This document shows positions 1-8,303 of a stretch of DNA of 64,000 bases, one piece after another (the first letter of the stretch is position 1; each line of letters opens with the position of its first letter). The stretch comes from Sphingopyxis sp. (GTDB lineage Bacteria > Pseudomonadota > Alphaproteobacteria > Sphingomonadales > Sphingomonadaceae), in NCBI GenBank assembly GCA_017745175.1, contig JAGHZY010000008.1, positions 92,134 through 156,133 of the forward strand. The letters are read 5' to 3'. Under the pieces are notes generated by a model. The model was given only the letters and a program-made list of their open reading frames with translations. It did no database searches and was not told where the DNA came from. The position numbers and the translations under genes were made by a program.

Positions 1-206
1 TGCGCATCGGGGATCGCCTTCGACGTGAAGGTCGCCCATTTTTCATGTGTCAGCAGCATGACGTGGATCGACCCTTCGGTGACGACCATGCACGCCGCGG
101 TATCGTCGGTGAAGGCGGGGTTGTTCACCGCGCCGACCGCTTCGTAAAAGGCTTTCGACTTCGGAAGGTCGGTGACCGGCAGGTTCACGAAAATCATCTG
201 GGGCAT
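1..206 (-). CDS. VOC family (glyoxalase-like) protein, N-terminal part
   Basis: Only the first 68 codons are in the window; the gene runs off the left edge. The protein begins MPQMIFVNLPVTDLPKSKAF, the usual opening beta strand and helix of vicinal-oxygen-chelate proteins (prediction that the fold is VOC is from family resemblance). A good Shine-Dalgarno, AAGGAGAG, lies 5 bases before the ATG. The substrate cannot be told: proteins of this subgroup are often annotated as lactoylglutathione lyase-like without evidence. It lies downstream of, and on the same strand as, the TetR gene, 67 bases away, so it may be the repressor's co-transcribed target. Confidence 0.8.
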   Translation of the reverse strand, partial: MPQMIFVNLPVTDLPKSKAFYEAVGAVNNPAFTDDTAACMVVTEGSIHVMLLTHEKWATFTSKAIPDA

Positions 207-273
207 TTCATCTCTCCTTGGGGGCGGTGGTTGGTGGGACTGAAAGGTCGGCGTGGGCGGCGCGCGGCCGCGA

Positions 274-975
274 TCATCTGTCGCATCGCGCCGCGCCTTC
301 GCTGTCGAACAGCATCCGTACATAACGCTTCAGATGGGTGACGGTGCCGCGCGCAATCGCCGGATCGTTGGTCGTTTTGGCCAGAACGAACGCGCCCTGC
401 AGCACCGACTGGACATGCTGGGCAAGGCCCAGCGCGGTGACGTCGTCGGGGACGCCGTACACGTCCATCGCCGCCTGGATGTCGGGGGCGAGCGCCTGGC
501 AATAGGCGTTGATGCTCGCCTCGCACGCGGCGCGGATGCGGTCGTTCGTCGCATAGGCTTCCTGCACCATCGTGCCGACGAAGCAGGTATAGTCCTCGGT
601 GGGCCCGTCGAGCATCGACAGGCGGAAATCGATATGGCCGAGCAATCGGTCGAGCGGGTCCTCGAGCTTCACATGCGGCGCGAGTTCGAACATCGGCCGC
701 GCGCGCTCGGTCCAGCCTTCGGCCGCCGCGACCGCCAGCTCTTCCTTCGACGCGAAGTGATGGAAGAAGGCGCCCTTGGTCACCCCCGCCGCGGCGCAGA
801 TCTGGTCGACCGTCGTCGCCGCATAGCCTTGCTTGCGCACCGTCGCGTGCGCCGCGGCGATCAGCGCCGCGCGGGCGCTGCCGCGCGGCGCGCGCGCTCC
901 CGCGGTGCTGCCGCCCGCCGGGGGGACATCGCGGGCGGCGGCTGCGGGGACGGAAGGGGGCTGATTCGTCGTCAT
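274..975 (-). CDS. TetR/AcrR family transcriptional repressor
   Basis: About 233 residues from the ATG at 975. A low-complexity Ala/Pro leader (1-33) precedes the TetR HTH domain at about 35-80, with the typical turn and recognition helix reading GVTKGAFFHHFASKEELAV. The C-terminal ligand-binding half resembles the AcrR/NemR type; no ligand can be assigned. An upstream ATG at 987 is possible, but it would start inside the palindrome at 984-1005; neither start has a clear ribosome site. The near-perfect palindrome just upstream is a likely autoregulatory operator. It is divergent from comM and upstream of the VOC gene at the window edge. Confidence 0.9.
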   Translation of the reverse strand: MTTNQPPSVPAAAARDVPPAGGSTAGARAPRGSARAALIAAAHATVRKQGYAATTVDQICAAAGVTKGAFFHHFASKEELAVAAAEGWTERARPMFELAPHVKLEDPLDRLLGHIDFRLSMLDGPTEDYTCFVGTMVQEAYATNDRIRAACEASINAYCQALAPDIQAAMDVYGVPDDVTALGLAQHVQSVLQGAFVLAKTTNDPAIARGTVTHLKRYVRMLFDSEGAARCDR

Positions 976-983
976 GCGAATCG

Positions 984-1005
984 ACATACCGACTAGTTGG
1001 TATGT
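984..1005. promoter_or_regulatory. Probable TetR operator (22-bp palindrome)
   Basis: ACATACC-GACTAGTT-GGTATGT is a 22-bp dyad with a single mismatched pair, centred on CTAG, 9 bases upstream of the TetR start codon. ACC-GACTAGT-GGT type palindromes are typical of TetR-family operators. It sits between the divergent TetR and comM genes, so binding would chiefly block the TetR/VOC transcript. The binding partner is inferred from position. Confidence 0.75.
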
Positions 1006-1137
1006 TGTCAAACCGGTAACCGGGCTCACGCGCCGCGGCACCTTCGACACCTTCCGGAAAAGACTCGACCTTCCCGCCACTTCGCCTAAAAAGGGATCGG
1101 AACAAAGGGAGCACATCGTTGCCGTTCCGGGGGAAAT

Positions 1138-2646
1138 ATGGTCGCAGTCGTTTCAACCACGGCCTATCTCGGCATCGAGGCGCGCGGGGTCGAGGTGCAG
1201 TGCCAGGTCACGCCGGGCGTGCCGCGCTTCGTCGTCGTCGGCCTGCCCGACAAGGCGGTGGGCGAAAGCCGCGAGCGCGTCCGCGCCGCGATCGCCGCGA
1301 TCGGCCTGTCGCTCCCGCCCACGGTCATCACCGTCAACCTGTCGCCCGCCGACCTGCCCAAGGAGGGCTCGCATTACGATCTGCCGATCGCGCTGGCGCT
1401 GCTTGGCGCGATGGGGGTGATCGATGCCGAAACGCTCGCCTCCTATGTCGTCGTCGGCGAACTCGGCCTCGATGGTCGCGTGACGGCTTCACCCGGGGTG
1501 CTGCTCGCGGCGATCCATGCGGGCAGCATCGAACGCGGGCTGATCTGCCCCGCGGCGCAAGGGCCCGAAGCGGCATGGGCGGGTAATGTCGAAGTGCTCG
1601 GCGCGCCCGACCTCCTGTCGCTGCTCAACCACTTCAGGGGCAATGCGCTGCTGGCGCCGCCAGTGCCGGGCGAAGTCGAGATACCCGCGCGCGCCGCGGA
1701 CCTGTCGCAGGTGAAGGGGCAGGAAGTCGCGAAGCGCGCGCTCGAAATCGCGGCGGCGGGCGCACATAATCTGATGATGTCGGGCCCGCCCGGCGCGGGC
1801 AAGTCGCTGATGGCGGCGTGCATGCCGGGCATCCTCCCCGACCTTACGCCGGCCGAGGCGCTCGAAGTGTCGATGATCGCGTCGGTCGCCGGAACGCTCG
1901 AGGGCGGGCGTTTGGTTCGCGCAAGGCCGTTCCGCGCGCCGCATCATTCGGCCTCGATGCCCGCGCTCGTCGGCGGCGGGTTGCGTGTGCGGCCGGGCGA
2001 AGTCAGCCTCGCGCATCTCGGCGTGCTCTTTCTCGACGAGCTCCCCGAATTCCAGCGCGGCGTGCTCGATTCGCTCCGCCAGCCGCTCGAAACGGGCGAG
2101 GTCAGCGTCGCGCGCGCCAATGCGCATGTGACCTTTCCTGCGCGCGTCCAGCTCGTCGCTGCGATGAACCCGTGCCGCTGCGGCCACCTCGGCGACCCCG
2201 CGCTGGCGTGCAGCCGTGCGCCGCGCTGCGCCGCCGATTATCAGGCGAAGCTCTCTGGGCCGCTGCTCGATCGCATCGACCTGCACGTCGAGGTCCAGGC
2301 GGTGAGTGCCGCCGATCTCGTCCTGCCGCCGCCCGCCGAAGGCAGCGCCGAGGTCGCGGCGCGCGTCGCCGCGGCGCGTGGCGCGCAGACCGTGCGCTAT
2401 GCCGGGCACAAGGCACGCACCAATGCCGAGATCGATGGCGACTTGCTCGAAGCCGTGGCGACGCCCGACGAGGCAGGCCGTAAATTGCTCGCGCAGGCGG
2501 CCGAGGCGATGCGGCTCTCGGCACGTGGATATACGCGGATATTGCGCGTCGCGCGGACGATTGCCGATCTTGCCGGCACCGAAATTGTCGGGCGCATCCA
2601 TATCGCCGAGGCTCTCGGCTACCGCCGGCAGGCGCCGAGGAACTGA
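1138..2646 (+). CDS. comM: ComM/YifB-family Mg-chelatase-like AAA+ ATPase
   Basis: 502 residues, full family length. The N-terminal Lon-protease-like (ChlI) domain covers about 1-165, the AAA+ core has Walker A GPPGAGKS at about 216-223 and Walker B VLFLDELPEF near 297-306, a Cys-rich stretch (CRCGHLG...C...C) follows at about 345-365, and the Mg_chelatase C-terminal domain ends the protein. ComM is known as a branch-migration helicase that helps integrate incoming DNA in transformation. GGGGGA precedes the ATG. The stop codon overlaps the start of the DUF1905 gene (TGATG). A 7-of-8 match to the alphaproteobacterial LexA box (GAAC-N7-GCAC, 1100-1114) lies 24 bases upstream. Confidence 0.95.
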   Translation: MVAVVSTTAYLGIEARGVEVQCQVTPGVPRFVVVGLPDKAVGESRERVRAAIAAIGLSLPPTVITVNLSPADLPKEGSHYDLPIALALLGAMGVIDAETLASYVVVGELGLDGRVTASPGVLLAAIHAGSIERGLICPAAQGPEAAWAGNVEVLGAPDLLSLLNHFRGNALLAPPVPGEVEIPARAADLSQVKGQEVAKRALEIAAAGAHNLMMSGPPGAGKSLMAACMPGILPDLTPAEALEVSMIASVAGTLEGGRLVRARPFRAPHHSASMPALVGGGLRVRPGEVSLAHLGVLFLDELPEFQRGVLDSLRQPLETGEVSVARANAHVTFPARVQLVAAMNPCRCGHLGDPALACSRAPRCAADYQAKLSGPLLDRIDLHVEVQAVSAADLVLPPPAEGSAEVAARVAAARGAQTVRYAGHKARTNAEIDGDLLEAVATPDEAGRKLLAQAAEAMRLSARGYTRILRVARTIADLAGTEIVGRIHIAEALGYRRQAPRN

Positions 2647-2948
2647 TGGAGGAGATCGTTTTCGAAGCGCGGATTATCGAATGGCGCGGGCCGGCGCCCT
2701 TTTTCTTCGCGCCGGTTCCCGACGAGCATGTCGGTGCGATCCGCTACGCCGCAATGACCGCAAGCTACGGCTGGGGCGTCGTACCCGTCGTGGCGACCGT
2801 CGGCGGCACCGAATTCGCCACGTCGCTTTTCCCACGTGACGGGGGCTATCTGCTCCCGATCAAGGTCGCCGTCCAGAAATCCGAAGGGGTCGGCTTCGGC
2901 GACCGGATAAGGGCGCGCCTGCGTGTCGGCCGTCCCGGTCCGCGCTGA
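2646..2948 (+). CDS. DUF1905 domain protein
   Basis: 100 residues, single domain. It carries the DUF1905 hallmarks: EWRGPAPFFFAPVPDE near the start, then YGWGVVPV, TSLFPRDGGYLLPIK and a C-terminal GFGDRIRARLRV strand. The function of DUF1905 is unknown; the family forms a small beta barrel and is often fused to or next to YdeI-like proteins. Its ATG shares one base with the comM stop codon, implying translational coupling, though no functional link with ComM is known to me. Confidence 0.88.
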   Translation: MEEIVFEARIIEWRGPAPFFFAPVPDEHVGAIRYAAMTASYGWGVVPVVATVGGTEFATSLFPRDGGYLLPIKVAVQKSEGVGFGDRIRARLRVGRPGPR

Positions 2949-3006
2949 AGCACGGTTTTCCGACGATGGTAAAGATTTTCGAACAGTTTGATGCGATACG
3001 GCGCCG

Positions 3007-4773
3007 ATGACTGCCGGGCGCGACTTCCTTGCGTATCTGTGCGGCCGGCTGGTGCCGGGCTTCGCTGCCATCCTGCTCGCCCTGTCGGCAGGGGTCGCAA
3101 ACGCGAGGTCGCTCGACGTCGATCGCGACCTCTGTCACGTAGTGAGCGCCACGGCGCTTGGCGACACGGATCTGTCCGGGCTGCGCTTTTCCTGCCGCGG
3201 GAAGCCGGCGGATTATCAGCAGAAGAGCCTCTGGCTCCGCGCGGTATTGGATGGCGATGCCCCGCGAAGCAACCTCGCATTGATGGTCCATATGTCGCGT
3301 TTCGACCGGCTGGCTGTCGGTTTTTCCTACGCCGACGGCACGACGCGCTGGCAACGGGTGCACGCGGGCAACTATGGCTCGCATTGGCGCGCCGGCGGGC
3401 AGATATTGTTCGATGCGCCCGATCGCCCCGTTCTGCTGACCGCAGTGACGATGCGCTTCGATGGCCTTTCGGCGTATGAACTGGTCCGAGCGCGGGTGCT
3501 GCCGAAGGGCGAGGCGGGCATGCAGTCGGCGGGAATGGCGGCGGCGGTCGGCGCGGCGCTGACGCTCCTGCTCGTAAGCGGAATCTACAGTCTGTCGCTC
3601 GCCTTTGCGGTTCGCCGGCAATATCTTGCCTGGCAAGCGGCCTGGTCGGGCACGATGTTGCTCTGGGGCGGTTTCTGGTCGCAGATGCCGCTAACGCTCT
3701 TGCCAGGAATGGCGGGGACAGCGACCGCGCAGCTCTGCACCTTCCTCGCCTGTCTTGCCGTCGCGCTCGCGACGTTGAGCGCGGTGACCGCGGTGAATCG
3801 GGATATGGCGCCAAAGGGAGTCGGGACAACCGCACTGGTTCTTGGCCTGGGCGTCGGAATAGCGGGTATTCCGCTGGCGCTCACGCGCAGCGGCAATCTC
3901 GGCCTGCTCGCGGATATCCTCGGGTTCGTGATCATCGCCGACCTGCTGACGGTCACTCTCTATCTCGGGTGGGCGTGGCATCGCGGATCGATCGAGGCGC
4001 GCGATTTCCTCGCAGCGTGGGGCTTGCCCATGGCGGTGCTCGCTTTCATCCAGGTCGTCGACGTCGAGGATGGTTTCTGGGGCGGCGGCTCAAAGCTCGT
4101 CGTGCTCGTGGCGACGACATGGCAGGCGCTATGGCTCGCGGCGGCCGCCACCCGCCGTCTTGCGTACCTGCGGGTCGAGCGCGACGACGCGCGCGACGCC
4201 GAAGCGCAGGCGCGGCAGCTCGCGCGGCGCGACCCGCTCACCGGCCTGCCAAATCGCCGCGGCTTTATCGAGAGCGTCTCGCCGCTGCTCGAACGGGCGC
4301 GCGCCGACAATCTGCCGGCCGCGCTGCTGCTCGTCGATGTCGACCGTTTCAAGTCGATCAACGATATTTACGGCCATGATGCGGGCGACATGGTGCTTTG
4401 CGGCATTGCGCGCCGGATCGGGCGATGGGAAGGGCCCATGTGCACGGTCGCGCGGCTCGGCGGCGAGGAGTTCGGCCTGCTCACGATCGGGATGGAAGGG
4501 ATCATTCTTGCCCGGTTCGCCGAAAGCATCCGCCGCGGGATCGCTGCGTGCGACCATAGCGAAACGGTGGGCGCACGGCTGGTGACCGCCAGCATCGGCG
4601 TGGCGGAGGTGCGGCCCGCCTGCGATTTTCAGAGCCTTTACCGGCTCGCTGACGAAGCGCTCTATGACGCGAAGCGCGGCGGGCGTAACAAGGTCGCCGT
4701 CCAGCGTCATCAGGATGTCGCCGGACCGGCATCCGGCCGCGAGGTTGCAGTTTCGAGCCAGGGTCACGTCTAG
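3007..4773 (+). CDS. Membrane diguanylate cyclase with 7TMR-DISM-like sensor
   Basis: 588 residues. A signal peptide (about 1-33) is followed by a periplasmic beta-rich region (34-170), seven or so membrane segments (about 175-385, 7TMR-DISM-like arrangement), a short coiled linker, and a GGDEF domain (about 405-575) that opens with DPLTGLPNRRGF and has an intact GGEEF active site near 485. It should make cyclic di-GMP from two GTP at the inner membrane in response to a periplasmic cue. The residues where an RxxD inhibitory site is normally found read GPMC, so classic product feedback looks absent. It stands alone, 58 bases after the DUF1905 gene. Confidence 0.9.
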   Translation: MTAGRDFLAYLCGRLVPGFAAILLALSAGVANARSLDVDRDLCHVVSATALGDTDLSGLRFSCRGKPADYQQKSLWLRAVLDGDAPRSNLALMVHMSRFDRLAVGFSYADGTTRWQRVHAGNYGSHWRAGGQILFDAPDRPVLLTAVTMRFDGLSAYELVRARVLPKGEAGMQSAGMAAAVGAALTLLLVSGIYSLSLAFAVRRQYLAWQAAWSGTMLLWGGFWSQMPLTLLPGMAGTATAQLCTFLACLAVALATLSAVTAVNRDMAPKGVGTTALVLGLGVGIAGIPLALTRSGNLGLLADILGFVIIADLLTVTLYLGWAWHRGSIEARDFLAAWGLPMAVLAFIQVVDVEDGFWGGGSKLVVLVATTWQALWLAAAATRRLAYLRVERDDARDAEAQARQLARRDPLTGLPNRRGFIESVSPLLERARADNLPAALLLVDVDRFKSINDIYGHDAGDMVLCGIARRIGRWEGPMCTVARLGGEEFGLLTIGMEGIILARFAESIRRGIAACDHSETVGARLVTASIGVAEVRPACDFQSLYRLADEALYDAKRGGRNKVAVQRHQDVAGPASGREVAVSSQGHV

Positions 4774-4791
4774 CGCGGGGGCCCCGAGGCG

Positions 4792-5262
4792 TCAGATGCC
4801 CGACGCCGACCTGTTTTCGATGACTTCGAGCGGCGGCGGAGCCTTCGCCGCGCCGGCGCCGTGGCGGCGGTGGCTGAGCTTGCCCTCGACCTTGCCGCCG
4901 TTTTCGATCGTGATGCTTTCGTAGGTCACGTCGCCTGTAATCCGCGCGGTGGCGTGGACGATCAGCGTCTTCGCCTCGATCGCGCCGTCGAGCAGTCCTG
5001 CGATCTTTGCGGTCTCCGCGATGACGCTGCCCTTGATTTCGCTCGCCTCGCCCTGGACGAGATTGGCGCATTTGAGATCGCCCTCGATCTTCCCATCGAC
5101 GTGCAGGTCGACGCTGGCGGAGACATTGCCGGTGACGACGACATCCGATCCGAGGATCGAGAAGGTCGTGTGACGCGCGCCCGTCGCCATCTTAGCGGGC
5201 GCCACGGACGGCAGCGACGGAACCGACTCGCTGGCGGGCGTCGTCTTTGACTTCGAGAACAT
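4792..5262 (-). CDS. Bactofilin (polymer-forming cytoskeletal protein)
   Basis: 156 residues. A polar N-terminal tail starting MFSKSK is followed by the bactofilin beta-helix core (about 33-130, with TFSILGSDVVVTGNVSASVD and repeating hydrophobic short strands such as GKIEGDLKCANLV), and a Pro/Ala-rich tail. Bactofilins assemble into nucleotide-free filaments that position cell-wall enzymes. GGAGG lies 9 bases before the ATG at 5262. The start lies inside the 3' end of the M23 peptidase gene (71-base overlap). A second ATG at 5190 would begin just after that gene's stop, but would lose the typical MFSK tail. Pairing with a LytM peptidase is a recurrent, functional arrangement. Confidence 0.93.
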   Translation of the reverse strand: MFSKSKTTPASESVPSLPSVAPAKMATGARHTTFSILGSDVVVTGNVSASVDLHVDGKIEGDLKCANLVQGEASEIKGSVIAETAKIAGLLDGAIEAKTLIVHATARITGDVTYESITIENGGKVEGKLSHRRHGAGAAKAPPPLEVIENRSASGI

Positions 5263-6403
5263 CGGCTTTTGCCTCCAGGAATCTGCGTGGGTTGACCGCT
5301 TCGCCGTTCAGGCGGACTTCGAAATGCAGGTGGCTGCCGGTCGAACGGCCGGTCGAGCCCATCCTCGCGATCTGCTCGCCCGCGGCAACCTGCGTGCCGA
5401 CCCTCGTCGTGAAACCGGACAAGTGCGCATAGCGGGTCATGATGCCCTGACCATGATCGACTTCGACGACATTGCCATAGCCCGACTTCTGGCCGACGAA
5501 GCTGACGCGGCCCGGCGCGGCGGCGAGGATGGGCGTGCCGATCGGGCCACGGAAGTCGAGACCGGCGTGCATCGCGCCCGCGCCGGTGAAGGGATCGCTG
5601 CGATAGCCGAACCCCGACGACATCATGAGGACATCGGCGGGGTTGCCCGACGGGACGGCAACGAGCGTGCGTTCGAGCACTTCCATGCGGAACAGCGCGC
5701 CGTCGAGCGCGGCGAAGTTCGGGCCGAGCGCCTTCGCCTTGCCCATGCGCCCGCGATAGGGAATGAAGGGACCGCCGCGGCCGGCGGCGGCGTTGCGGAC
5801 GAGCGCATCGGGGTTGAGGCCAAGCGCTGCAACCGCGGTTTCCGCCTTCGCTGCGCGATCCTTCACCGCTGCGAGAAGACGGGCCGAAAAGGCTTCTTGC
5901 CGTGCTTCGAGGCGGGCGAGGACCTGCGCTTCGGGCGGCAGGTTCGGATCGATCGCGCTGGTCTTGAGCGGTGCAGCCGGGGCGGTCGTGCCGCCATCGG
6001 CCTTCGCCGCGGCTTCGGCGGGTACGGCCGAGGGATCGATTCCGAAATGGGTTTCGGCGACGCTTTCCAGCAGCGCCTGCCGCTCTTCGAGATCGGCGGC
6101 GGTTTCGGCGACGCGATCGCGATATTTCGCGATGCGGGCTTCGGACGCGGCTGCGGCGGCCTGCTGCTGCGCGACGGCAACGCGCTCGTCGGCAGTGAGC
6201 AGCTGGTTGACCAGCACGGCGAGCGTTGCGCCCGCCCAGGCGAGCAGGACGAGGCTGGCGATCAGCGCAACGCGTTTTTGCCAGACGGCACTGACGCGCA
6301 GGAACCGGACATGGCCATGCGTGCGAACGAAGATTTCATGGTCCTGAAACAGCGCGGAAACGCGCTGGCGCAAATCGCGCAGGCCCGTTGTTTTCGACGA
6401 CAA
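5192..6403 (-). CDS. M23 (LytM) family metallopeptidase, bactofilin partner
   Basis: About 403 residues if it starts at TTG 6403; an in-frame ATG exists much further up at 6646, but the residues between are unlike protein and would overlap the divergent methyltransferase gene start. One membrane helix lies near 38-68, a coiled coil near 72-115, and the LytM domain at about 265-375 with HAGLDF (zinc His and Asp, near 279-283) and HLHFEV (near 357). All zinc ligands are therefore visible, so it should be an active peptidoglycan endopeptidase in the periplasm, anchored by the helix. The 3' end overlaps the bactofilin start. The start choice is uncertain. Confidence 0.85.
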   Translation of the reverse strand: MSSKTTGLRDLRQRVSALFQDHEIFVRTHGHVRFLRVSAVWQKRVALIASLVLLAWAGATLAVLVNQLLTADERVAVAQQQAAAAASEARIAKYRDRVAETAADLEERQALLESVAETHFGIDPSAVPAEAAAKADGGTTAPAAPLKTSAIDPNLPPEAQVLARLEARQEAFSARLLAAVKDRAAKAETAVAALGLNPDALVRNAAAGRGGPFIPYRGRMGKAKALGPNFAALDGALFRMEVLERTLVAVPSGNPADVLMMSSGFGYRSDPFTGAGAMHAGLDFRGPIGTPILAAAPGRVSFVGQKSGYGNVVEVDHGQGIMTRYAHLSGFTTRVGTQVAAGEQIARMGSTGRSTGSHLHFEVRLNGEAVNPRRFLEAKADVLEVKDDARQRVGSVAAVRGAR

Positions 6404-6644
6404 GTGGCGACCCCATCTTGTTTGTTTTGTGGAGCCCTCCGCCCCGATTGATGCGCGCCTTATCAGGCAGGTTACCCCCGCGCGAATCTTTGCGGCGCGA
6501 CTCGGGCTGAGTCGAAACCATCGCGCGGTGAACGGTGTCAGACTGCAGGAATGCTGCCGTTTTGGCAGGAAATCGACTGCGAATCGATAAATGCAATTGA
6601 CGGGTTGCTTACCATTTTCGGGTAACGCTAAGCGGGTGAATATC

Positions 6645-8042
6645 ATGGCGAAATCTGCTCAGTCCGACGCGTGCGAATCAGCAGGCGGCACCGACACGCC
6701 GGCCGGCGTTCGCCCACGCTCGGCGGTGAGCGCGGGGGTCGGGATCGTCGGGCTCGCGGGACTGGTGAGCTATTTGCTCATCGCGCGCCTGGCGCCCGAC
6801 ATCGCCGTCTTCCTCGGCGTCGACTGGGACCAGCGCGGGCCGATGAGCGGCCCGAATTCGGCGATCGCCAGCGTGCTCGCGTGCGGACTGCCGATGGTGC
6901 TCTGGTCGGTGTTCGTTGACGGGGTGCACCGCAATCCCTCGACCGGAATAGACTGGGCGCAGCGGCGTCCGTGGCGCGAGACGCTCGACATCAGCCTGAC
7001 CAAGCTTGCCGGAATGTGGGCGACCTGGGGGCTGATCGCGCTGATCTATGCGACGATGCGCTATTATTGGGAGGGCAATTACGCCTTTTCGATGAATTTG
7101 CTCGAGACCGTCGCGCCGTGGCTGTTGCTTGTCTCCGTCCCCTATATGCTGTGGCTCGATCGTCGCATGATCGAACCGCGCGACGGCTGCTGGCAGTTCG
7201 GCCGCTGGCTGATCGCGCCCGGTCAGCCGGTCGACGGCCGCGCGATCGGCCATCATCTGCGCGCGTGGGCGGTGAAGGGGTTTTTCACGGCCTTCATGCT
7301 GTCGATCGTGCCGGGCAATTTTTCGGCGCTGGTCACCGTGCCGATGAGCGAGGTGCTCGCCAACCCCTATATGACCGGGCTCTGGGCGATCAATTTCCTC
7401 TATCTGGTCGACGTCCACATCGCGACGGTCGGCTATATCCTGACGCTGAAACCGCTCGACGCGCATATTCGCACCGCGAACCCCTATGGCATGGCGTGGG
7501 TCGCCGCGCTTGTCTGTTACCCGCCCTTCATCCTGATGAATGGCGGGCCGCTCGACTATCAGGTCAACGGGTCCGATTGGGGCTATTGGCTGCAGGGGCA
7601 TGAAGGACTGCTGACCGTCTGGGGAATCGTGCTCGTGCTGCTCACCGCCATCTATAGCTGGGCGACGATGGCGTTCGGCATCCGCTTCTCGAATTTGACG
7701 CACCGCGGCGTCATCACGCACGGCCCCTATGCCTTCACGCGCCATCCCGCCTATATTTCGAAGAATCTGAGCTGGTGGGTCGGCTCGCTGCCTTTCCTCG
7801 TCACCGCGGGCGGCTGGGTCGAGGGCGCGCGCAACGTCGTGCTGCTGGGGCTCGTCAGCGGCGTCTATTACTGGCGTGCCAAGACCGAAGAGAAGCACCT
7901 CCTCGCCGATCCCGCCTATGTGGCCTATTGGAACTGGGCGCAGGACAATGCGCTGGTCCCGCGTGTCTTTGCGAAGCTGACGGGGCGGAAACGTCCGCTG
8001 ATCCGGCTGGAGCCCGACGAGCGCGTCGGACCGGTGGCGTAA
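6645..8042 (+). CDS. Multi-pass membrane methyltransferase of the ICMT/PEMT type
   Basis: 465 residues from the ATG at 6645 (MAKSAQSD), preceded by GGGTGA. About ten hydrophobic segments fill the protein. The last third has the SAM-binding motif of isoprenylcysteine and phospholipid methyltransferases: GPYAFTRHPAYISKN at about 360-374 and a terminal EEKHLLADPAYVAYW. Known relatives of this size include NnrU-like and DUF1295-like proteins; the N-terminal half is longer than in ICMT itself. The acceptor substrate is unknown. It is divergent from the M23 gene and followed by a hairpin at 8057-8084. Confidence 0.78.
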   Translation: MAKSAQSDACESAGGTDTPAGVRPRSAVSAGVGIVGLAGLVSYLLIARLAPDIAVFLGVDWDQRGPMSGPNSAIASVLACGLPMVLWSVFVDGVHRNPSTGIDWAQRRPWRETLDISLTKLAGMWATWGLIALIYATMRYYWEGNYAFSMNLLETVAPWLLLVSVPYMLWLDRRMIEPRDGCWQFGRWLIAPGQPVDGRAIGHHLRAWAVKGFFTAFMLSIVPGNFSALVTVPMSEVLANPYMTGLWAINFLYLVDVHIATVGYILTLKPLDAHIRTANPYGMAWVAALVCYPPFILMNGGPLDYQVNGSDWGYWLQGHEGLLTVWGIVLVLLTAIYSWATMAFGIRFSNLTHRGVITHGPYAFTRHPAYISKNLSWWVGSLPFLVTAGGWVEGARNVVLLGLVSGVYYWRAKTEEKHLLADPAYVAYWNWAQDNALVPRVFAKLTGRKRPLIRLEPDERVGPVA

Positions 8043-8056
8043 GAAGGACATGATCA

Positions 8057-8084
8057 CCTTCCGGCATGGGGGAATGCCGGAAGG
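8057..8084 (+). terminator. Stem-loop after the membrane methyltransferase gene
   Basis: CCTTCCGGCAT and ATGCCGGAAGG form a perfect 11-bp stem around a 6-base loop, 15 bases after the stop codon. No T run follows, so it may be a stabilising 3' end rather than a classic terminator. Confidence 0.5.
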
Positions 8085-8153
8085 AAGCCACATCGAGATA
8101 ATGTAGGAAAGAGGACCGGCGTCCTGTTTCGACCGAAGGCTGCCGATGGAGAT

Positions 8154-8240
8154 GTGTACCCCGGCGAAAGCCGGGGCCCAGAATTCCCACGTGAACTTAG
8201 CATGTTGCCGCGCTGGGCCCCGGCTTTCGCCGGGGTGCAC
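8154..8240. repeat. Palindromic intergenic repeat (two 28-bp inverted arms)
   Basis: Arms at 8154-8181 and 8213-8240 are reverse complements with one mismatch and a 31-base spacer. Each arm itself contains the palindrome CCCCGGCGAAAGCCGGGG, a motif widely scattered in intergenic DNA of sphingomonads (from memory). The layout is REP/BIME-like. No gene lies within. Confidence 0.7.
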
Positions 8241-8269
8241 AAAAGGGGCAGCTTCCACCCCGAAGCGGC

Positions 8270-8296
8270 CCCTCCCGTCGGCGAGCGACGGGAGGG
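8270..8296 (-). terminator. Terminator-like hairpin after the TonB receptor gene
   Basis: CCCTCCCGTC and GACGGGAGGG make a perfect 10-bp stem with a 7-base loop, starting 7 bases past the TonB receptor stop codon on the minus strand. There is no immediate T run. Confidence 0.55.
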
Positions 8297-8303
8297 ATCG
8301 GGA

